Shown here in pieces: positions 8,986-17,489 of a stretch of 64,000 bases of DNA. Position numbers and translations under genes: made by a program. The notes under the pieces are model-generated. The model was not told the DNA's origin and did not search any database. It saw nothing but the letters and a program-made list of their open reading frames with translations. Source of the stretch: Bacillus sp. KH172YL63 (GTDB lineage: Bacteria; Bacillota; Bacilli; Bacillales; Bacillaceae_B); NCBI RefSeq assembly GCF_011398925.1, contig NZ_AP022842.1:484001-548000 (forward strand). Reading direction: 5' to 3'. Every line of letters begins with the position of its first letter. The first letter of the stretch is position 1.

Positions 8986-9126
8986 GGGACAAAAAAGTGC
9001 CCGCCAATGAAAAATCCAAACGAATGATTTGTCAAGAATCCACTTCGTTCGGATTTTTTCATGCTATCAATTCTTACCTGCCTCTGGCAGGTTCCAGCTG
9101 TAGATTGGAGGGCAAAGCTATGTCCC
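8986..9126 (+). repeat. 141-nt nested inverted-repeat element after the paa operon, with terminator hairpin
   Basis: Ends are GGGACA (8986-8991) and TGTCCC (9121-9126). Inside, TGCCCGCCAAT (8998-9008) pairs with ATTGGAGGGCA (9104-9114) with one mismatch. Inside that are two hairpins: an A-rich arm at 9010-9024 with its T-rich partner at 9044-9058 (a usable rho-independent terminator for the paa operon), and ACCTGCC/GGCAGGT (9076-9092). The architecture suits either a structured RNA or a small MITE-like repeat. Confidence 0.6.
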
Positions 9127-9186
9127 ATCCTCTTTTTGTGATTAAGACCTTTCTATTTTAGAAAGGATAGACATGAGGTGAAAGGT

Positions 9187-9408
9187 ATGGAATTCGAAAT
9201 CATGACAGTAGAAAGCGAAATCCCCTGTCTCGTCGTCGTGGACGAAGATAACGGACGATTTATGATCAGAAAAGCTGACACAAGCGGGGAAATATTCAAC
9301 AGCCAGGAGGAACTTGTACAGTGGATCGAAACCAACTGGTCCAAAGAAAAGGTGGTCAACACCTATGATTTTGTGAAGATGCTGGAGATGTTGAGGTTGT
9401 ATCATTGA
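9187..9408 (+). CDS. Small protein of unknown function (73 aa)
   Basis: Acidic small protein with no family I recognise. It has alternating hydrophobic stretches (IPCLVVVDED) followed by a helical C-terminus (ELVQWIETNW). ATG 9187 is chosen over GTG 9178 because GAGGTG ends 6 bases before it. A perfect 9-bp hairpin starts right after the stop codon and a terminator follows, so it is likely a single-gene unit. No signal peptide or membrane segment is apparent. Confidence 0.6.
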   Translation: MEFEIMTVESEIPCLVVVDEDNGRFMIRKADTSGEIFNSQEELVQWIETNWSKEKVVNTYDFVKMLEMLRLYH

Positions 9409-9477
9409 GAAGGCTGTGGAAACAGCCTTCACGATAACGTGAAATCCGATCTGAGATTCTATGAGTTCGGATTTTTT
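9409..9477 (+). terminator. Hairpin plus terminator after the small unknown gene
   Basis: GAAGGCTGT (9409-9417) pairs perfectly with ACAGCCTTC (9422-9430), beginning one base after the stop. A second stem, AAATCCGA with TCGGATTT near 9443-9473, ends in a T7 run, giving a conventional terminator. Confidence 0.7.
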
Positions 9478-9479
9478 TA

Positions 9480-9790
9480 TTAGGCTTTATTTGAAAGACT
9501 CTTTTCGAATAGATTGTTGTTATTAGACGTTAATGTGAGTATCTTCGGTAATTTGAGCTGTGGAATAATTAAATTGCCATAGCAATGAATCAAGGACAAT
9601 ATACTCAAATGACGTTGGTCGCTACTATTCAGAAGATAAATAAGCAGTCTATCCAATGAATATTTGGTTTTTATCTTCGATGGTTGATTGGAGCGGAAGA
9701 TGCTCACTGCCATCCCCGCGGAAAGCGAGCATCCTTCGCTGCAATCAACCGCACCTCGCTTGTTTAAAAGCAACAATGTTTACATAAACA
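9480..9790 (+). repeat. Dispersed ~300-bp repeat, copy 1 (with palindromic insert)
   Basis: This non-coding stretch is homologous, in reverse orientation, to 54.83-55.10 kb. Shared blocks include CTCTTTTCG, ATCTTCGGTAATTTGAG-type, CCATAGCAATGAATCAAG and CTTCGATGGTTGATT. Copy 1 carries an extra near-palindrome: arms 9682-9705 and 9727-9750 (24 nt, three mismatches, 21-nt loop) containing CTTTCCGCGGGG-type sequence on the minus strand. A 98-codon minus-strand frame across it looks fortuitous. The remainder up to 9914 is AT-rich and should hold the paaX promoter, of which only a weak TAATAT (9848-9853) is visible. Confidence 0.75.
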
Positions 9791-9914
9791 CACTTAATAT
9801 TTTACTGAAATAAGAATATTCATTTTATTTTCATATCATATTTATGATAATATATTACTCAAACGTAAAATGAACGTCATGAAAATTTGAGAGATAACCA
9901 AAGGAGAGCCAGCA

Positions 9915-10790
9915 ATGAATACAAGATCAATGATCTTCACACTGTATGGTGATTACATACGCCACTATGGAAATAAAATCTGGATCGGCAGCCTGATCCG
10001 TCTTCTCAATGAATTCGGTCACAACGATCAGGCGGTGCGGGCCGCGATTTCGAGGATGAATAAGCAAGGCTGGGTCCAGGCTGAGAAGCAGGGGAACAAA
10101 AGCTACTATTCCCTGACTGAGCGGGGGGCGACCCGTATGGAAGAGGCGGCCAACCGGATCTTCAAGCTTAAGCCCGAGCAATGGGACGGCAAATGGAGGA
10201 TCCTCATGTATTCAATCCCCGAGGAAATCAGAAGCATCCGGGACGAATTGAGGAAAGAGTTGGTGTGGAGCGGATTCGGCACGCTGTCCACGAGCACCTG
10301 GATCTCACCTAATAATCTGGACACCCAGGTTCGCTCTTTGATTGATAAATATGATATTAAAGACTATGTCGACTTCTTCATCGCTGAGTATGAAGGTCCT
10401 AACGAGAATCAAAGATTGATTGAAAAGAGCTGGGACCTGAATGACATCAACGACCGTTATCAGGAATTCATCTCCCACTACAGTCAGCGATATATGATAG
10501 ATAAAAGTAAAATCGGGAAGGGGCAGATGACAGACGCAGAATGCTTCGTAGAAAGAACGAAGCTCGTCCATGAGTACCGGAAATTCCTGTTTGTCGATCC
10601 AGGACTGCCTGAAGAGCTCCTTCCCGAGAAATGGCTCGGTGCCCACGCAGCCACCCTGTTCGGTGAGTACTACAAAGAGCTTGCAGAACCGGCTTCCCGT
10701 TTCTTCGAGAGCGTATTCGAAGACGGTAACGAATTAAAAAACAAAGACCACAGCTACAACGTCATGACCCATCCTTTACTTCTTGATTGA
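9915..10790 (+). CDS. paaX: Phenylacetate operon repressor, PaaX family
   Basis: Transcriptional repressor of 291 residues expected to respond to phenylacetyl-CoA. The N-terminal winged-helix domain is clear (IWIGSLIRLLNEFG, then AVRAAISRMNKQGWVQ, and YYSLTERG), followed by the PaaX central domain (WRILMYSIPEEIRSIRDELRKEL) and the C-terminal PaaX domain. It lies 0.9 kb beyond the last paa gene with its own ribosome site (AAAGGAG) and terminator. Likely target: the spacers around paaK and paaA. Confidence 0.92.
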   Translation: MNTRSMIFTLYGDYIRHYGNKIWIGSLIRLLNEFGHNDQAVRAAISRMNKQGWVQAEKQGNKSYYSLTERGATRMEEAANRIFKLKPEQWDGKWRILMYSIPEEIRSIRDELRKELVWSGFGTLSTSTWISPNNLDTQVRSLIDKYDIKDYVDFFIAEYEGPNENQRLIEKSWDLNDINDRYQEFISHYSQRYMIDKSKIGKGQMTDAECFVERTKLVHEYRKFLFVDPGLPEELLPEKWLGAHAATLFGEYYKELAEPASRFFESVFEDGNELKNKDHSYNVMTHPLLLD

Positions 10791-10798
10791 CCCACCCA

Positions 10799-10827
10799 CC
10801 TGCCGACTCGTTTCGGCAGGTTTTTTT
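10799..10827 (+). terminator. Terminator of paaX
   Basis: CCTGCCGA (10799-10806) pairs with TCGGCAGG (10813-10820), followed by seven T. A copy of the GAGGGACGGACCT motif starts at 10828, directly after it. Confidence 0.9.
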
Positions 10828-10902
10828 GAGGGACGGACCTCTGCAACCCTTGTCTAAAAATTCTAAAAAGTATAACATGATTTTAACGAAGGGGGATTAT
10901 AA

Positions 10903-11859
10903 ATGAATAAACTCACGGACGTATTACAAATCAAGTATCCAATCATACAAGGCGGAATGGGGAATATCAGCAATGCACCGTTGACGGCGGCCATATCGGA
11001 GGCTGGGGCGCTCGGCACGATCGGTGTCGGGACGATGGAGGTAGAAGAGGTGGAAGGGATCATCATTGAAACGAAAAAGCGGACCCGTCAGCCATTCGCC
11101 CTCAATATCCCGGTTTCCATCACGCCTCACCTGAAGGAAATGGTGCGGCTGGTGGTGAAGCACGGCATTCCGGTCGTGTCTTTATCGGCAGGAAATCCGG
11201 CGCCTCTCATTCCTTATTTTCATGAACATCATGTGAAGGTGATCTGTGTCGTCGCTTCTAAACGCCAGGGAATGAAGGCTGAAGAAGCAGGTGCAGATAT
11301 CATCGTGGCGGAGGGGTATGAGGCTGCGGGCATCAACTCCAATCTTGAAACGACTACACTTGCGCTCATTCCCCAGCTTATCGATACGGTGAGCATCCCG
11401 GTTGTGGCAGCAGGCGGAATCGGTGATGGAAGGGGGCTTGCTTCCATGCTTGCCCTTGGCGCGAGCGGCGTACAGATGGGAACGAGATTCATCGCAACGA
11501 AGGAAGCTCCTTTTCATGCAAACTATAAATCTGCCCTGGTGGAAGCAGGTGACAACAGCACGGTCATCGTCGGCCGTTCCGTCGGGAAGGTAAGGCGGGT
11601 CATGAAGACCCCGTATGCTGCAAACTTGCTTCAAAAGGAACTGGAGGGAGTGGCACCTGAAGAATTCAATCAAATGACTTCAGAAGACTACCACCGGATC
11701 GGTGCCTTAGAAGGGAAGCTGGATGAAGGCTTCATCAATGGAGGTCAGGTATCAGGATTGGTGGCTGACGTTCCTTCGGTGAAAGAATTGATTGAAAGAA
11801 TGATAGGCGATGCCTCGAACATTTTTAAAAAGCTATCTGAAAATAGTGTTGGATCATAA
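10903..11859 (+). CDS. FabK / nitronate monooxygenase-family flavin oxidoreductase
   Basis: FMN-dependent TIM-barrel enzyme of 318 residues in the 2-nitropropane dioxygenase/FabK superfamily. Motifs: YPIIQGGMGNIS at the N-terminus, AEGYEAAGI (position of FabK's AEGMEAGG), VVAAGGIGDGRG and GASGVQMGTRF for phosphate binding. It could be an enoyl-ACP reductase II or a nitronate monooxygenase; the family cannot be split safely by eye. It is a single gene between two terminators with no obvious tie to the paa genes. Confidence 0.8.
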   Translation: MNKLTDVLQIKYPIIQGGMGNISNAPLTAAISEAGALGTIGVGTMEVEEVEGIIIETKKRTRQPFALNIPVSITPHLKEMVRLVVKHGIPVVSLSAGNPAPLIPYFHEHHVKVICVVASKRQGMKAEEAGADIIVAEGYEAAGINSNLETTTLALIPQLIDTVSIPVVAAGGIGDGRGLASMLALGASGVQMGTRFIATKEAPFHANYKSALVEAGDNSTVIVGRSVGKVRRVMKTPYAANLLQKELEGVAPEEFNQMTSEDYHRIGALEGKLDEGFINGGQVSGLVADVPSVKELIERMIGDASNIFKKLSENSVGS

Positions 11860-11861
11860 GC

Positions 11862-11887
11862 AAGCGCTCTTCGGGGCGCTTTTTTTA
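11862..11887 (+). terminator. Terminator of the FabK-like gene
   Basis: AAGCGC (11862-11867) pairs with GCGCTT (11876-11881), ending in a run of seven T. Confidence 0.88.
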
Positions 11888-11978
11888 TAGGAAAAAAATC
11901 ATGGCAGGCTGGACCGGTAAATTTGTCATTTCCTCTGGATAATCCGGCAGATACCGACTATACTAGTATTAATTTTTA

Positions 11979-11993
11979 ATTTTTCTGAATATT
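11979..11993 (+). promoter_or_regulatory. CodY-like box upstream of the ABC importer
   Basis: ATTTTTCTGAATATT matches the CodY consensus AATTTTCWGAAAATT at 13 of 15 positions and abuts the -35 element of the promoter at 11995. Repression in rich medium would follow; binding is inferred from the match. Confidence 0.55.
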
Positions 11994-11994
11994 A

Positions 11995-12024
11995 TTGACT
12001 ATTTTGTGACAGGAGTGATAATAT
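11995..12024 (+). promoter_or_regulatory. Sigma-A promoter of the ABC importer operon
   Basis: TTGACT (11995-12000), 18-bp spacer, TAATAT (12019-12024). A small inverted repeat (AGTCTA/TAGACT, 12073-12085) lies between the promoter and the first gene, at a place where a second regulator could bind. Confidence 0.65.
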
Positions 12025-12123
12025 AACGTTGTATTTACGCAGGTCGATATTTTTATCACAAACGGATTTGCTAGTCTACTAGACTACTGATCATATATCA
12101 GGTAAAGAAAAAGGGGGATTTCT

Positions 12124-13131
12124 GTGAAGAAGAAGAGTTTATTGCTTATTGTCGTCTCGATGTTATTGGGAATGCTGGCTCTGTCAGGGTGTGGCAGTGA
12201 TAAGAGTTCCGGTGGTGAAGATGGAGAGAAACAGTACGTCATCGGGGTGACCCAGATTGTCGAACATCCATCTTTGGATGCAGCGTTTGAAGGATTCAAG
12301 AAAGCACTCGCTGAAAATGGGTTCAAAGAAGGGGAAAATGTAAAATTTGATGTTCAAATCGCCCAGGGTGATCAAAGTAACTCACAAAGCATCGCGAAGA
12401 ATTTCGTCGGGGACGGTGTGGACCTCATCTTTGCAAACTCGACCCCAAGTGCACAAACGGCATTGAACGCAACGAGGGATATCCCGATCATTTTCACCTC
12501 AGTAACCGACCCTGTGGGTGCTGAATTGGTCAAGTCATTTGACGAGCCTGGTGAGAATATTACCGGAACAACAGATACGCATCCGGAAGCGATCTCCAAA
12601 ACACTGCATTTTATCACGGATGAAATGAAGGCGAAGAAGATCGGGATTGTTTATAATTCCGGTGAACAAAACGCTGTCGTGCAGGTAGCTGAAGTGAATA
12701 AGCTTGCAAAAGAAAGCGGAGTCGAAGTGGTAGAAGCCACGGTTTCAACGTCTGCCGATGTTAAACAAGCGACTGAATCCCTCGTGGGTAGAGTCGATGC
12801 CATTTATATCCCGAAAGACAATACAGTCGTGTCGGCGCTTGAATCCGTCATCACTGTAGCGAACGAAAAGGATATCCCTCTATTCGTAGGAGAGCTTGAT
12901 TCACTGAAAAAAGGTGCGATCGCAGCGAGCGGATTCAGCTACGAAGACCTTGGTTACCAAACCGGCTTGATGGCCGTGCAGGTTCTAAAAGGGGAGAAAA
13001 AACCTTCTGAAATCCCTGTACAGGCTCCGGAAAACTTTGAGTTGATGTTCAATAAGAAAGCAGCTGAAGAACAAGGTGTGGAAGTGAAGGAAGCCTGGTC
13101 TGAACTAGGGAAGTTTGTAGAAGAACAATAA
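12124..13131 (+). CDS. ABC importer substrate-binding lipoprotein (ABC_sub_bind family)
   Basis: Extracytoplasmic solute receptor of 335 residues. The N-terminus is a lipoprotein signal peptide: KKK, a hydrophobic stretch, and lipobox LSGC with the acylated cysteine near residue 23. The mature part follows the TrpX/YcjX-type periplasmic-binding pattern (ANSTPSAQTAL, FTSVTDPVGAELV, IPKDNTVVSAL). Homologues have been linked to tryptophan, tyrosine or other small ligands, so an aromatic amino acid is attractive in this neighbourhood, but the ligand is unproven. First gene of a three-gene importer. Confidence 0.9.
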   Translation: MKKKSLLLIVVSMLLGMLALSGCGSDKSSGGEDGEKQYVIGVTQIVEHPSLDAAFEGFKKALAENGFKEGENVKFDVQIAQGDQSNSQSIAKNFVGDGVDLIFANSTPSAQTALNATRDIPIIFTSVTDPVGAELVKSFDEPGENITGTTDTHPEAISKTLHFITDEMKAKKIGIVYNSGEQNAVVQVAEVNKLAKESGVEVVEATVSTSADVKQATESLVGRVDAIYIPKDNTVVSALESVITVANEKDIPLFVGELDSLKKGAIAASGFSYEDLGYQTGLMAVQVLKGEKKPSEIPVQAPENFELMFNKKAAEEQGVEVKEAWSELGKFVEEQ

Positions 13132-13147
13132 GAAGGGATGATGATTC

Positions 13148-14176
13148 GTGCCAACTGCAATATTTGCCTCCTTTGAATCTGGAATCATATACGCAATCAT
13201 GGCCCTCGGAGTCTATCTGTCCTTTCGGATACTGGATTTTCCTGATTTAACGGTCGACGGCAGCTTCGTGACCGGGGCCGCCGTCGCAGCGACCATGATT
13301 GTCAGCGGGGTTAACCCGGTCATCGCCACGCTGACAGCGATCATTATCGGATTTGTCGCGGGCTGTATCACAGGATTGCTTCATACGTTTGGAAAAATCA
13401 ATGCGCTTTTATCCGGGATATTGATGATGATCGCCCTCTATTCGATCAATCTCCGGATTATGGGAAGATCGAACGTGCCCCTCCTGAACCAGGACACGGC
13501 ATTTACAGGCGTGGAAGGGTTCTGGTCCCCGCTCGGGATCGACGCAGCCCTCAATAAGCTGTGGATGGCAGTGGGACTCGGGAATCCTGTCCCTGGCACA
13601 TGGAGCATCCTTTTCGTCATGACAATCATCACACTGCTGATCAAATTTTTGACCGACGGTTTCCTGAAGACAGAAGTCGGATTGGCACTGAGGGCGACCG
13701 GGGATAATCAGCGGATGATCCGCAGTTTCTCGGCCAATACGAATTTGATGATCATCCTTGGATTGGGGATCTCAAATGGGATGGTCGCCTTATCCGGGGC
13801 ACTGATTGCCCAGTACAGCCGGTTCGCCGATGTCGGAATGGGAATCGGGATGATCATCATCGGTCTTGCTTCGGTCATCATCGGTGAGGCGTTATTCGGT
13901 ACCAAAACGATTGCACGTACGACGCTCGCAGTCATCGGGGGCGCGATCATTTACCGTTTGGTCGTATCGATGGCCCTTCGAGTCGATTTCCTTGAAACAG
14001 GGGATATGAAACTGATTACGGCGACGATTGTCATCCTTGCCCTCGTCATGCCAAAGGTGATGGATCGCTATAAAGATAAGAAACGAAAGTCCCAGCGGCT
14101 GGCAGAACGGATGAACAGGGCCCCGATAACGGATGGAAAGGGTGAGAGCGGTGTTACAGTTAAATCGAATCCATAA
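13148..14176 (+). CDS. ABC importer permease
   Basis: Integral membrane permease of 342 residues in the BPD_transp_2 (branched-chain/ribose-type) family, with about eight or nine hydrophobic segments and a cytoplasmic basic tail. Signature stretches are LDFPDLTVDGSFVTGAA near the N-terminus and LRATGDNQRMIRSFS, the coupling-helix region that touches the ATPase. GTG 13148 is used as start, 16 bp after the lipoprotein gene. The 3' end overlaps the ATPase gene. Confidence 0.9.
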   Translation: MPTAIFASFESGIIYAIMALGVYLSFRILDFPDLTVDGSFVTGAAVAATMIVSGVNPVIATLTAIIIGFVAGCITGLLHTFGKINALLSGILMMIALYSINLRIMGRSNVPLLNQDTAFTGVEGFWSPLGIDAALNKLWMAVGLGNPVPGTWSILFVMTIITLLIKFLTDGFLKTEVGLALRATGDNQRMIRSFSANTNLMIILGLGISNGMVALSGALIAQYSRFADVGMGIGMIIIGLASVIIGEALFGTKTIARTTLAVIGGAIIYRLVVSMALRVDFLETGDMKLITATIVILALVMPKVMDRYKDKKRKSQRLAERMNRAPITDGKGESGVTVKSNP

Positions 14177-14945
14177 AGTATTCAACGAAGGGACACCGGA
14201 TGAAAAAATCGCCCTCGATGACATCCAGCTTTCCCTTAAACCGGGTGATTTCGTCACCGTCATCGGGAGTAATGGGGCAGGGAAATCAACGCTGATGAAC
14301 ATCGTGTCAGGCGTCCTGCTCCCGGACATCGGAAACGTGGTGATTGATGATCACGACGTCTCGAAGGTGTCTGAATATAAACGCTCGAAACTGATCGGGC
14401 GCGTCTTTCAGGACCCAATGGCAGGAACGGCGCCGTCCATGACGATCGAAGAAAATCTCGCCATGGCCTATTCGAGAAACCGGACAAGAACCTTTAAACT
14501 TGGGGTCACCAAAAAGCGTAAAGCTTACTTTAAAGAAGTCCTTGAAACCCTACATTTAGGACTGGAAAACAGGTTAAATGCCAAAGTGGGATTACTGTCC
14601 GGCGGAGAGCGGCAGGCGCTTTCACTCTTGATGGCGACGTTCACAGAACCGTCGATCCTCCTGCTGGATGAACATACGGCGGCGCTTGATCCGGCCCGTG
14701 CCGACCTGATCACGAACCTGACCAAGGAAATCGTCGAGAAGTACAAGCTCACGACGCTCATGGTCACCCATAACATGCAGCAGGCACTCGACCTTGGAAA
14801 CAGGCTGATCATGATGGACAAAGGACAGATCATCCTTGAAGTGAACGAAGCCGAGAAGAAACACCTGACAGTCGAAGGCCTCCTCCACGAATTCCAGCGA
14901 ATCCGCGGAAGCAAACTGGCCAGCGACCGGGCGCTCCTCTCCTGA
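14151..14945 (+). CDS. ABC importer ATPase
   Basis: Nucleotide-binding subunit energising the importer. Walker A GSNGAGKST, signature LSGGERQAL, Walker B with switch LLLDEHTAALDP and H-loop MVTHNMQQ are all present. I take GTG 14151 as start because it has AAAGGGTGAG upstream and gives the family's usual short N-terminus (LQLNRIHKVF); ATG 14133 is also in frame. It overlaps the permease gene by 26 bp and ends the operon with a terminator 20 bp on. Confidence 0.92.
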   Translation: MLQLNRIHKVFNEGTPDEKIALDDIQLSLKPGDFVTVIGSNGAGKSTLMNIVSGVLLPDIGNVVIDDHDVSKVSEYKRSKLIGRVFQDPMAGTAPSMTIEENLAMAYSRNRTRTFKLGVTKKRKAYFKEVLETLHLGLENRLNAKVGLLSGGERQALSLLMATFTEPSILLLDEHTAALDPARADLITNLTKEIVEKYKLTTLMVTHNMQQALDLGNRLIMMDKGQIILEVNEAEKKHLTVEGLLHEFQRIRGSKLASDRALLS

Positions 14946-14965
14946 AAAGACAAACAACCTTCAAC

Positions 14966-14999
14966 AAAAAAGCAGCGGGCCACGCCCTGCTGCTTTTTT
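14966..14999 (+). terminator. Terminator of the ABC importer operon
   Basis: AGCAGCGGGC pairs with GCCCTGCTGCT with one bulged base, ending in a T run. Confidence 0.85.
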
Positions 15000-15000
15000 G

Positions 15001-15188
15001 CTTTAAAGGAGAGAGGGACGGACCTTCCGCTTCGCTGGAAGGTCCGTCTGGTTGGTCGGGTCTGGGGTCAGTGCGGGTCGGTGGGGCGGTCTTGTGAAGG
15101 TTCGGACTGATCGTGGAGACCGTTTTGTTGGAGGTCCGTCCCTCTGCATAACGTATACCGATATAATATTTTAAATTTTAACAATTTA
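15001..15188 (+). repeat. Intergenic block with inverted GAGGGACGGACCTTC motifs
   Basis: The motif at 15013-15028 is followed by its inverse at 15037-15048, giving a 12-bp perfect stem with an 8-nt loop. A further inverse copy stands at 15131-15147, so the whole block can also close as a large stem of about 135 bp span. No coding sequence is seen in this G-rich segment. Confidence 0.7.
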
Positions 15189-15218
15189 TTGACTATTTAT
15201 AAAACAAAATGTTATTAT
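15189..15218 (+). promoter_or_regulatory. Sigma-A-like promoter upstream of the thioesterase gene
   Basis: TTGACT (15189-15194), 18-bp spacer, TATTAT (15213-15218), 59 bp before the start codon. The A+T-rich flank supports it; the exact -10 register is uncertain. Confidence 0.5.
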
Positions 15219-15276
15219 ATCGTTGAATTAACGTTATATAAAAAATTATTGTCTGTTCGTTTAAAGGGGGAAAGCA

Positions 15277-15672
15277 ATGAAGCCTGGATTAGCAGAAGGA
15301 CATTCGGCCGCCGTACTGACGGAAGTGACCTCCGATATGTATGCCCAATTCGAAGGAAGCGTTGTGCACCCGGTCTATTCAACGGTCTCGATGGTGTACC
15401 ACATGGAGTGGGCATCCAGGAAAATCATCCTTCCCTTTCTGGAAGAGCATGAAGAGGGAATGGGCGCACAAGTGAACGTGGAGCATATGGCACCGGCGAA
15501 AGAAGGTTCACGACTTGAAATCAAAGCGATCGTCATCAAATATGAACGAAACATCATCCTGACCGAAGTGACGGTCCTGGATCGAGAGAATGCCAGAGTG
15601 ATAGGGAAAGGCGAAGTGAAACAAGTCGTGCTGGCAAAAGAAAAAATTAACGAAAGAATAAAAGGGAGTTAG
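15277..15672 (+). CDS. Hotdog-fold acyl-CoA thioesterase (FlK-like)
   Basis: Small thioesterase of 131 residues. The single-hotdog pattern resembles fluoroacetyl-CoA thioesterase and its relatives: GSVVHPVYST early, MVYHMEWASRKIILPF on the central helix, GAQVNVEHMAPAKEGSRLEI in the core strands. Substrate unknown. Its position directly before phenylalanine dehydrogenase and a 2-oxoacid dehydrogenase complex suggests it removes CoA from an aromatic or branched acyl-CoA (for example phenylacetyl-CoA overflow); that is inference. ATG follows AAAGGGGG. Confidence 0.78.
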   Translation: MKPGLAEGHSAAVLTEVTSDMYAQFEGSVVHPVYSTVSMVYHMEWASRKIILPFLEEHEEGMGAQVNVEHMAPAKEGSRLEIKAIVIKYERNIILTEVTVLDRENARVIGKGEVKQVVLAKEKINERIKGS

Positions 15673-15707
15673 CTCCATTTTGACGAAAGGTAAAAGGGGG
15701 AAGCTAC

Positions 15708-16877
15708 GTGTCTAACACATCGACAAAACTGAAAGCGTTTACAAATGACGGGCTTGCAGGGGGAAATGACATGGATATGTTTCAAAAGATACAAAATCAT
15801 GAGCAGGTTATATTCTGCAATGATGAAGAAACAGGGCTCAAAGCCATCATCGCCATACATAATACCACGCTCGGTCCAGCCCTTGGCGGCTGCCGGATGA
15901 GACCTTACGCATCGGTCGATGAAGCGTTGGAAGATGTCCTGCGACTGTCAAAAGGCATGACGTATAAATGTGCAGCAGCCGACGTGGATTTTGGCGGAGG
16001 GAAAGCGGTCATCATCGGCGATCCTCAAAAAGACAGACACCCTGAACTTTTCCGGGCATTCGGTCAATTCGTAGAATCCCTCAACGGCCGATTCTACACG
16101 GGAACCGATATGGGCACGACCCCGGAGGATTTCGTCTATGCCCTGAAAGAAACAAACTGCATCGTCGGGGTCAATGAAGAATACGGCGGAAGCGGGGATT
16201 CATCCATCCCGACAGCGATGGGGGTCATGTACGGATTGGAAGCGACAAATCAAAACGTCTGGGGCTCAAAAGACCTTCACGGCAAAAGCTACGCCATCCA
16301 GGGACTGGGGAAAGTAGGCTTTAAAGTAGCCGAACGCCTGATGGAAGAAGGAGCTGATCTCTACGTCACGGATATCAGTCAGAAATCGATCGACCAACTG
16401 CTTGCAAAAGCAAAGCAGATCGGTGTGGGTATCAAAGTCGTATCAGGAGAGGAAATCTACTCCGTCAACGCAGATGTCTTCGTCCCATGTGCCATCGGGG
16501 GGATTATCAACGATCATACGGTAGATCAATTGAAAGTAAAGGCGGTCGTAGGTTCAGCCAACAATCAGCTACTGGACATATCCCACGGAAGGAAGCTGCA
16601 TGAAAAAGGAATCCTATACGCACCCGACTACATCGTCAACGCAGGCGGCCTGATCCAAGTAGCAGACGAATTGTACGAACCGAACAAAGAGCGGGTCCTG
16701 CAAAAAACAAGCGCGATCTATAACAGCCTTCAAAATATTTATCTTCAATCAGAAAATCAGCATCTGACCACGGTAGAGGCGGCGAATCGCTTTTGCGAAG
16801 ACCGGATCCACTCCCGGACAAAGCGGAACAGCTTCTTCTCGCATGGGAAGCGTCCGAAGTGGTCGGTTAGGAATTAG
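15708..16877 (+). CDS. pdh: Phenylalanine dehydrogenase
   Basis: NAD-dependent oxidative deamination of L-phenylalanine to phenylpyruvate. The glutamate/leucine/phenylalanine/valine dehydrogenase core is plain: LGGCRMRPY, the catalytic lysine in GGGKAVI, and Rossmann motif GLGKVG. The segments [14 protein letters not shown] and the C-terminal [12 protein letters not shown] match what I know of Bacillus-type phenylalanine dehydrogenases rather than leucine dehydrogenases. Length is 389 residues. GTG 15708 has a GGGGGAA ribosome site; a later ATG near 15771 is possible. It lies 35 bp after the thioesterase gene, probably one operon. Confidence 0.87.
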   Translation: MSNTSTKLKAFTNDGLAGGNDMDMFQKIQNHEQVIFCNDEETGLKAIIAIHNTTLGPALGGCRMRPYASVDEALEDVLRLSKGMTYKCAAADVDFGGGKAVIIGDPQKDRHPELFRAFGQFVESLNGRFYTGTDMGTTPEDFVYALKETNCIVGVNEEYGGSGDSSIPTAMGVMYGLEATNQNVWGSKDLHGKSYAIQGLGKVGFKVAERLMEEGADLYVTDISQKSIDQLLAKAKQIGVGIKVVSGEEIYSVNADVFVPCAIGGIINDHTVDQLKVKAVVGSANNQLLDISHGRKLHEKGILYAPDYIVNAGGLIQVADELYEPNKERVLQKTSAIYNSLQNIYLQSENQHLTTVEAANRFCEDRIHSRTKRNSFFSHGKRPKWSVRN

Positions 16878-16973
16878 GGTTGATGGTTGTGGTATGGAGG
16901 GGATGGGTTGGGCGATAGTTTGGGGAAGTTGCTGACTGGGCATTGGGGAAATTGGATGAGGGGTTTGAGGTTA

Positions 16974-17078
16974 AGTTACGCAATGGAGGCGGAAAGTTAC
17001 GCAATGAACGTTAAAAGTCACGCAATAACCGGTGAAAGTTGCGCAATAACCAGTCAAACTCACGCAATTAATGTACTG
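16974..17078 (+). repeat. 21-bp direct repeat array, block 1 (five units)
   Basis: Five tandem units of exactly 21 bp start at 16974, 16995, 17016, 17037 and 17058. Each contains a core of the form TNRCGCAAT (for example TTACGCAAT, TCACGCAAT, TTGCGCAAT) followed by a variable half. A 153-bp spacer follows (17079-17231). Confidence 0.92.
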
Positions 17079-17231
17079 AGCAACACTGAAGAGTGACGAG
17101 TAGAGTAAAAAACGTCCTCTAGAAAGAGAGTTATAGTGAAAAGTTACAAATTTTTCAGATATGGCGGCGCGCAAACATTAAAAATTGCCCTTCTCCAAAG
17201 TGAAAATGTCCAAATTGCATGAGTGATTTGA

Positions 17232-17336
17232 AGTTACGCAATGAACGTTAAAAGTCACGCGATAACCAGCGAAAGTTACGCAATAAATGTTCAAAGTTGC
17301 GCAATAACCAGCCAAACTCACGCAATTAACGTACCG
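17232..17336 (+). repeat. 21-bp direct repeat array, block 2 (five units)
   Basis: Five units start at 17232, 17253, 17274, 17295 and 17316, exactly 258 bp after block 1. The following 153-bp spacer (17337-17489) is clearly homologous to the first one, with shared blocks GCGGCGCGCAAAC and AAAATGTCCAAATTGCATGA, so the superunit is 105 bp of array plus 153 bp of spacer. Confidence 0.92.
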
Positions 17337-17489
17337 AGCACTCCTGTAGAGTGACAAATAGAGTTAAAAACGTCTTCTGAAAAGAGGGTTAGGGTGAAAA
17401 GTTACAACTTTTTCAGATATTGCGGCGCGCAAACAGTAAAATTTGCCCTGCTCCAAAGTGAAAATGTCCAAATTGCATGAGGAATTATA

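Noticed and set aside
9480..9776. Minus-strand 98-codon frame
   Set aside because: It follows the dispersed repeat, has no ribosome site, and its counterpart in copy 2 is broken and framed differently.
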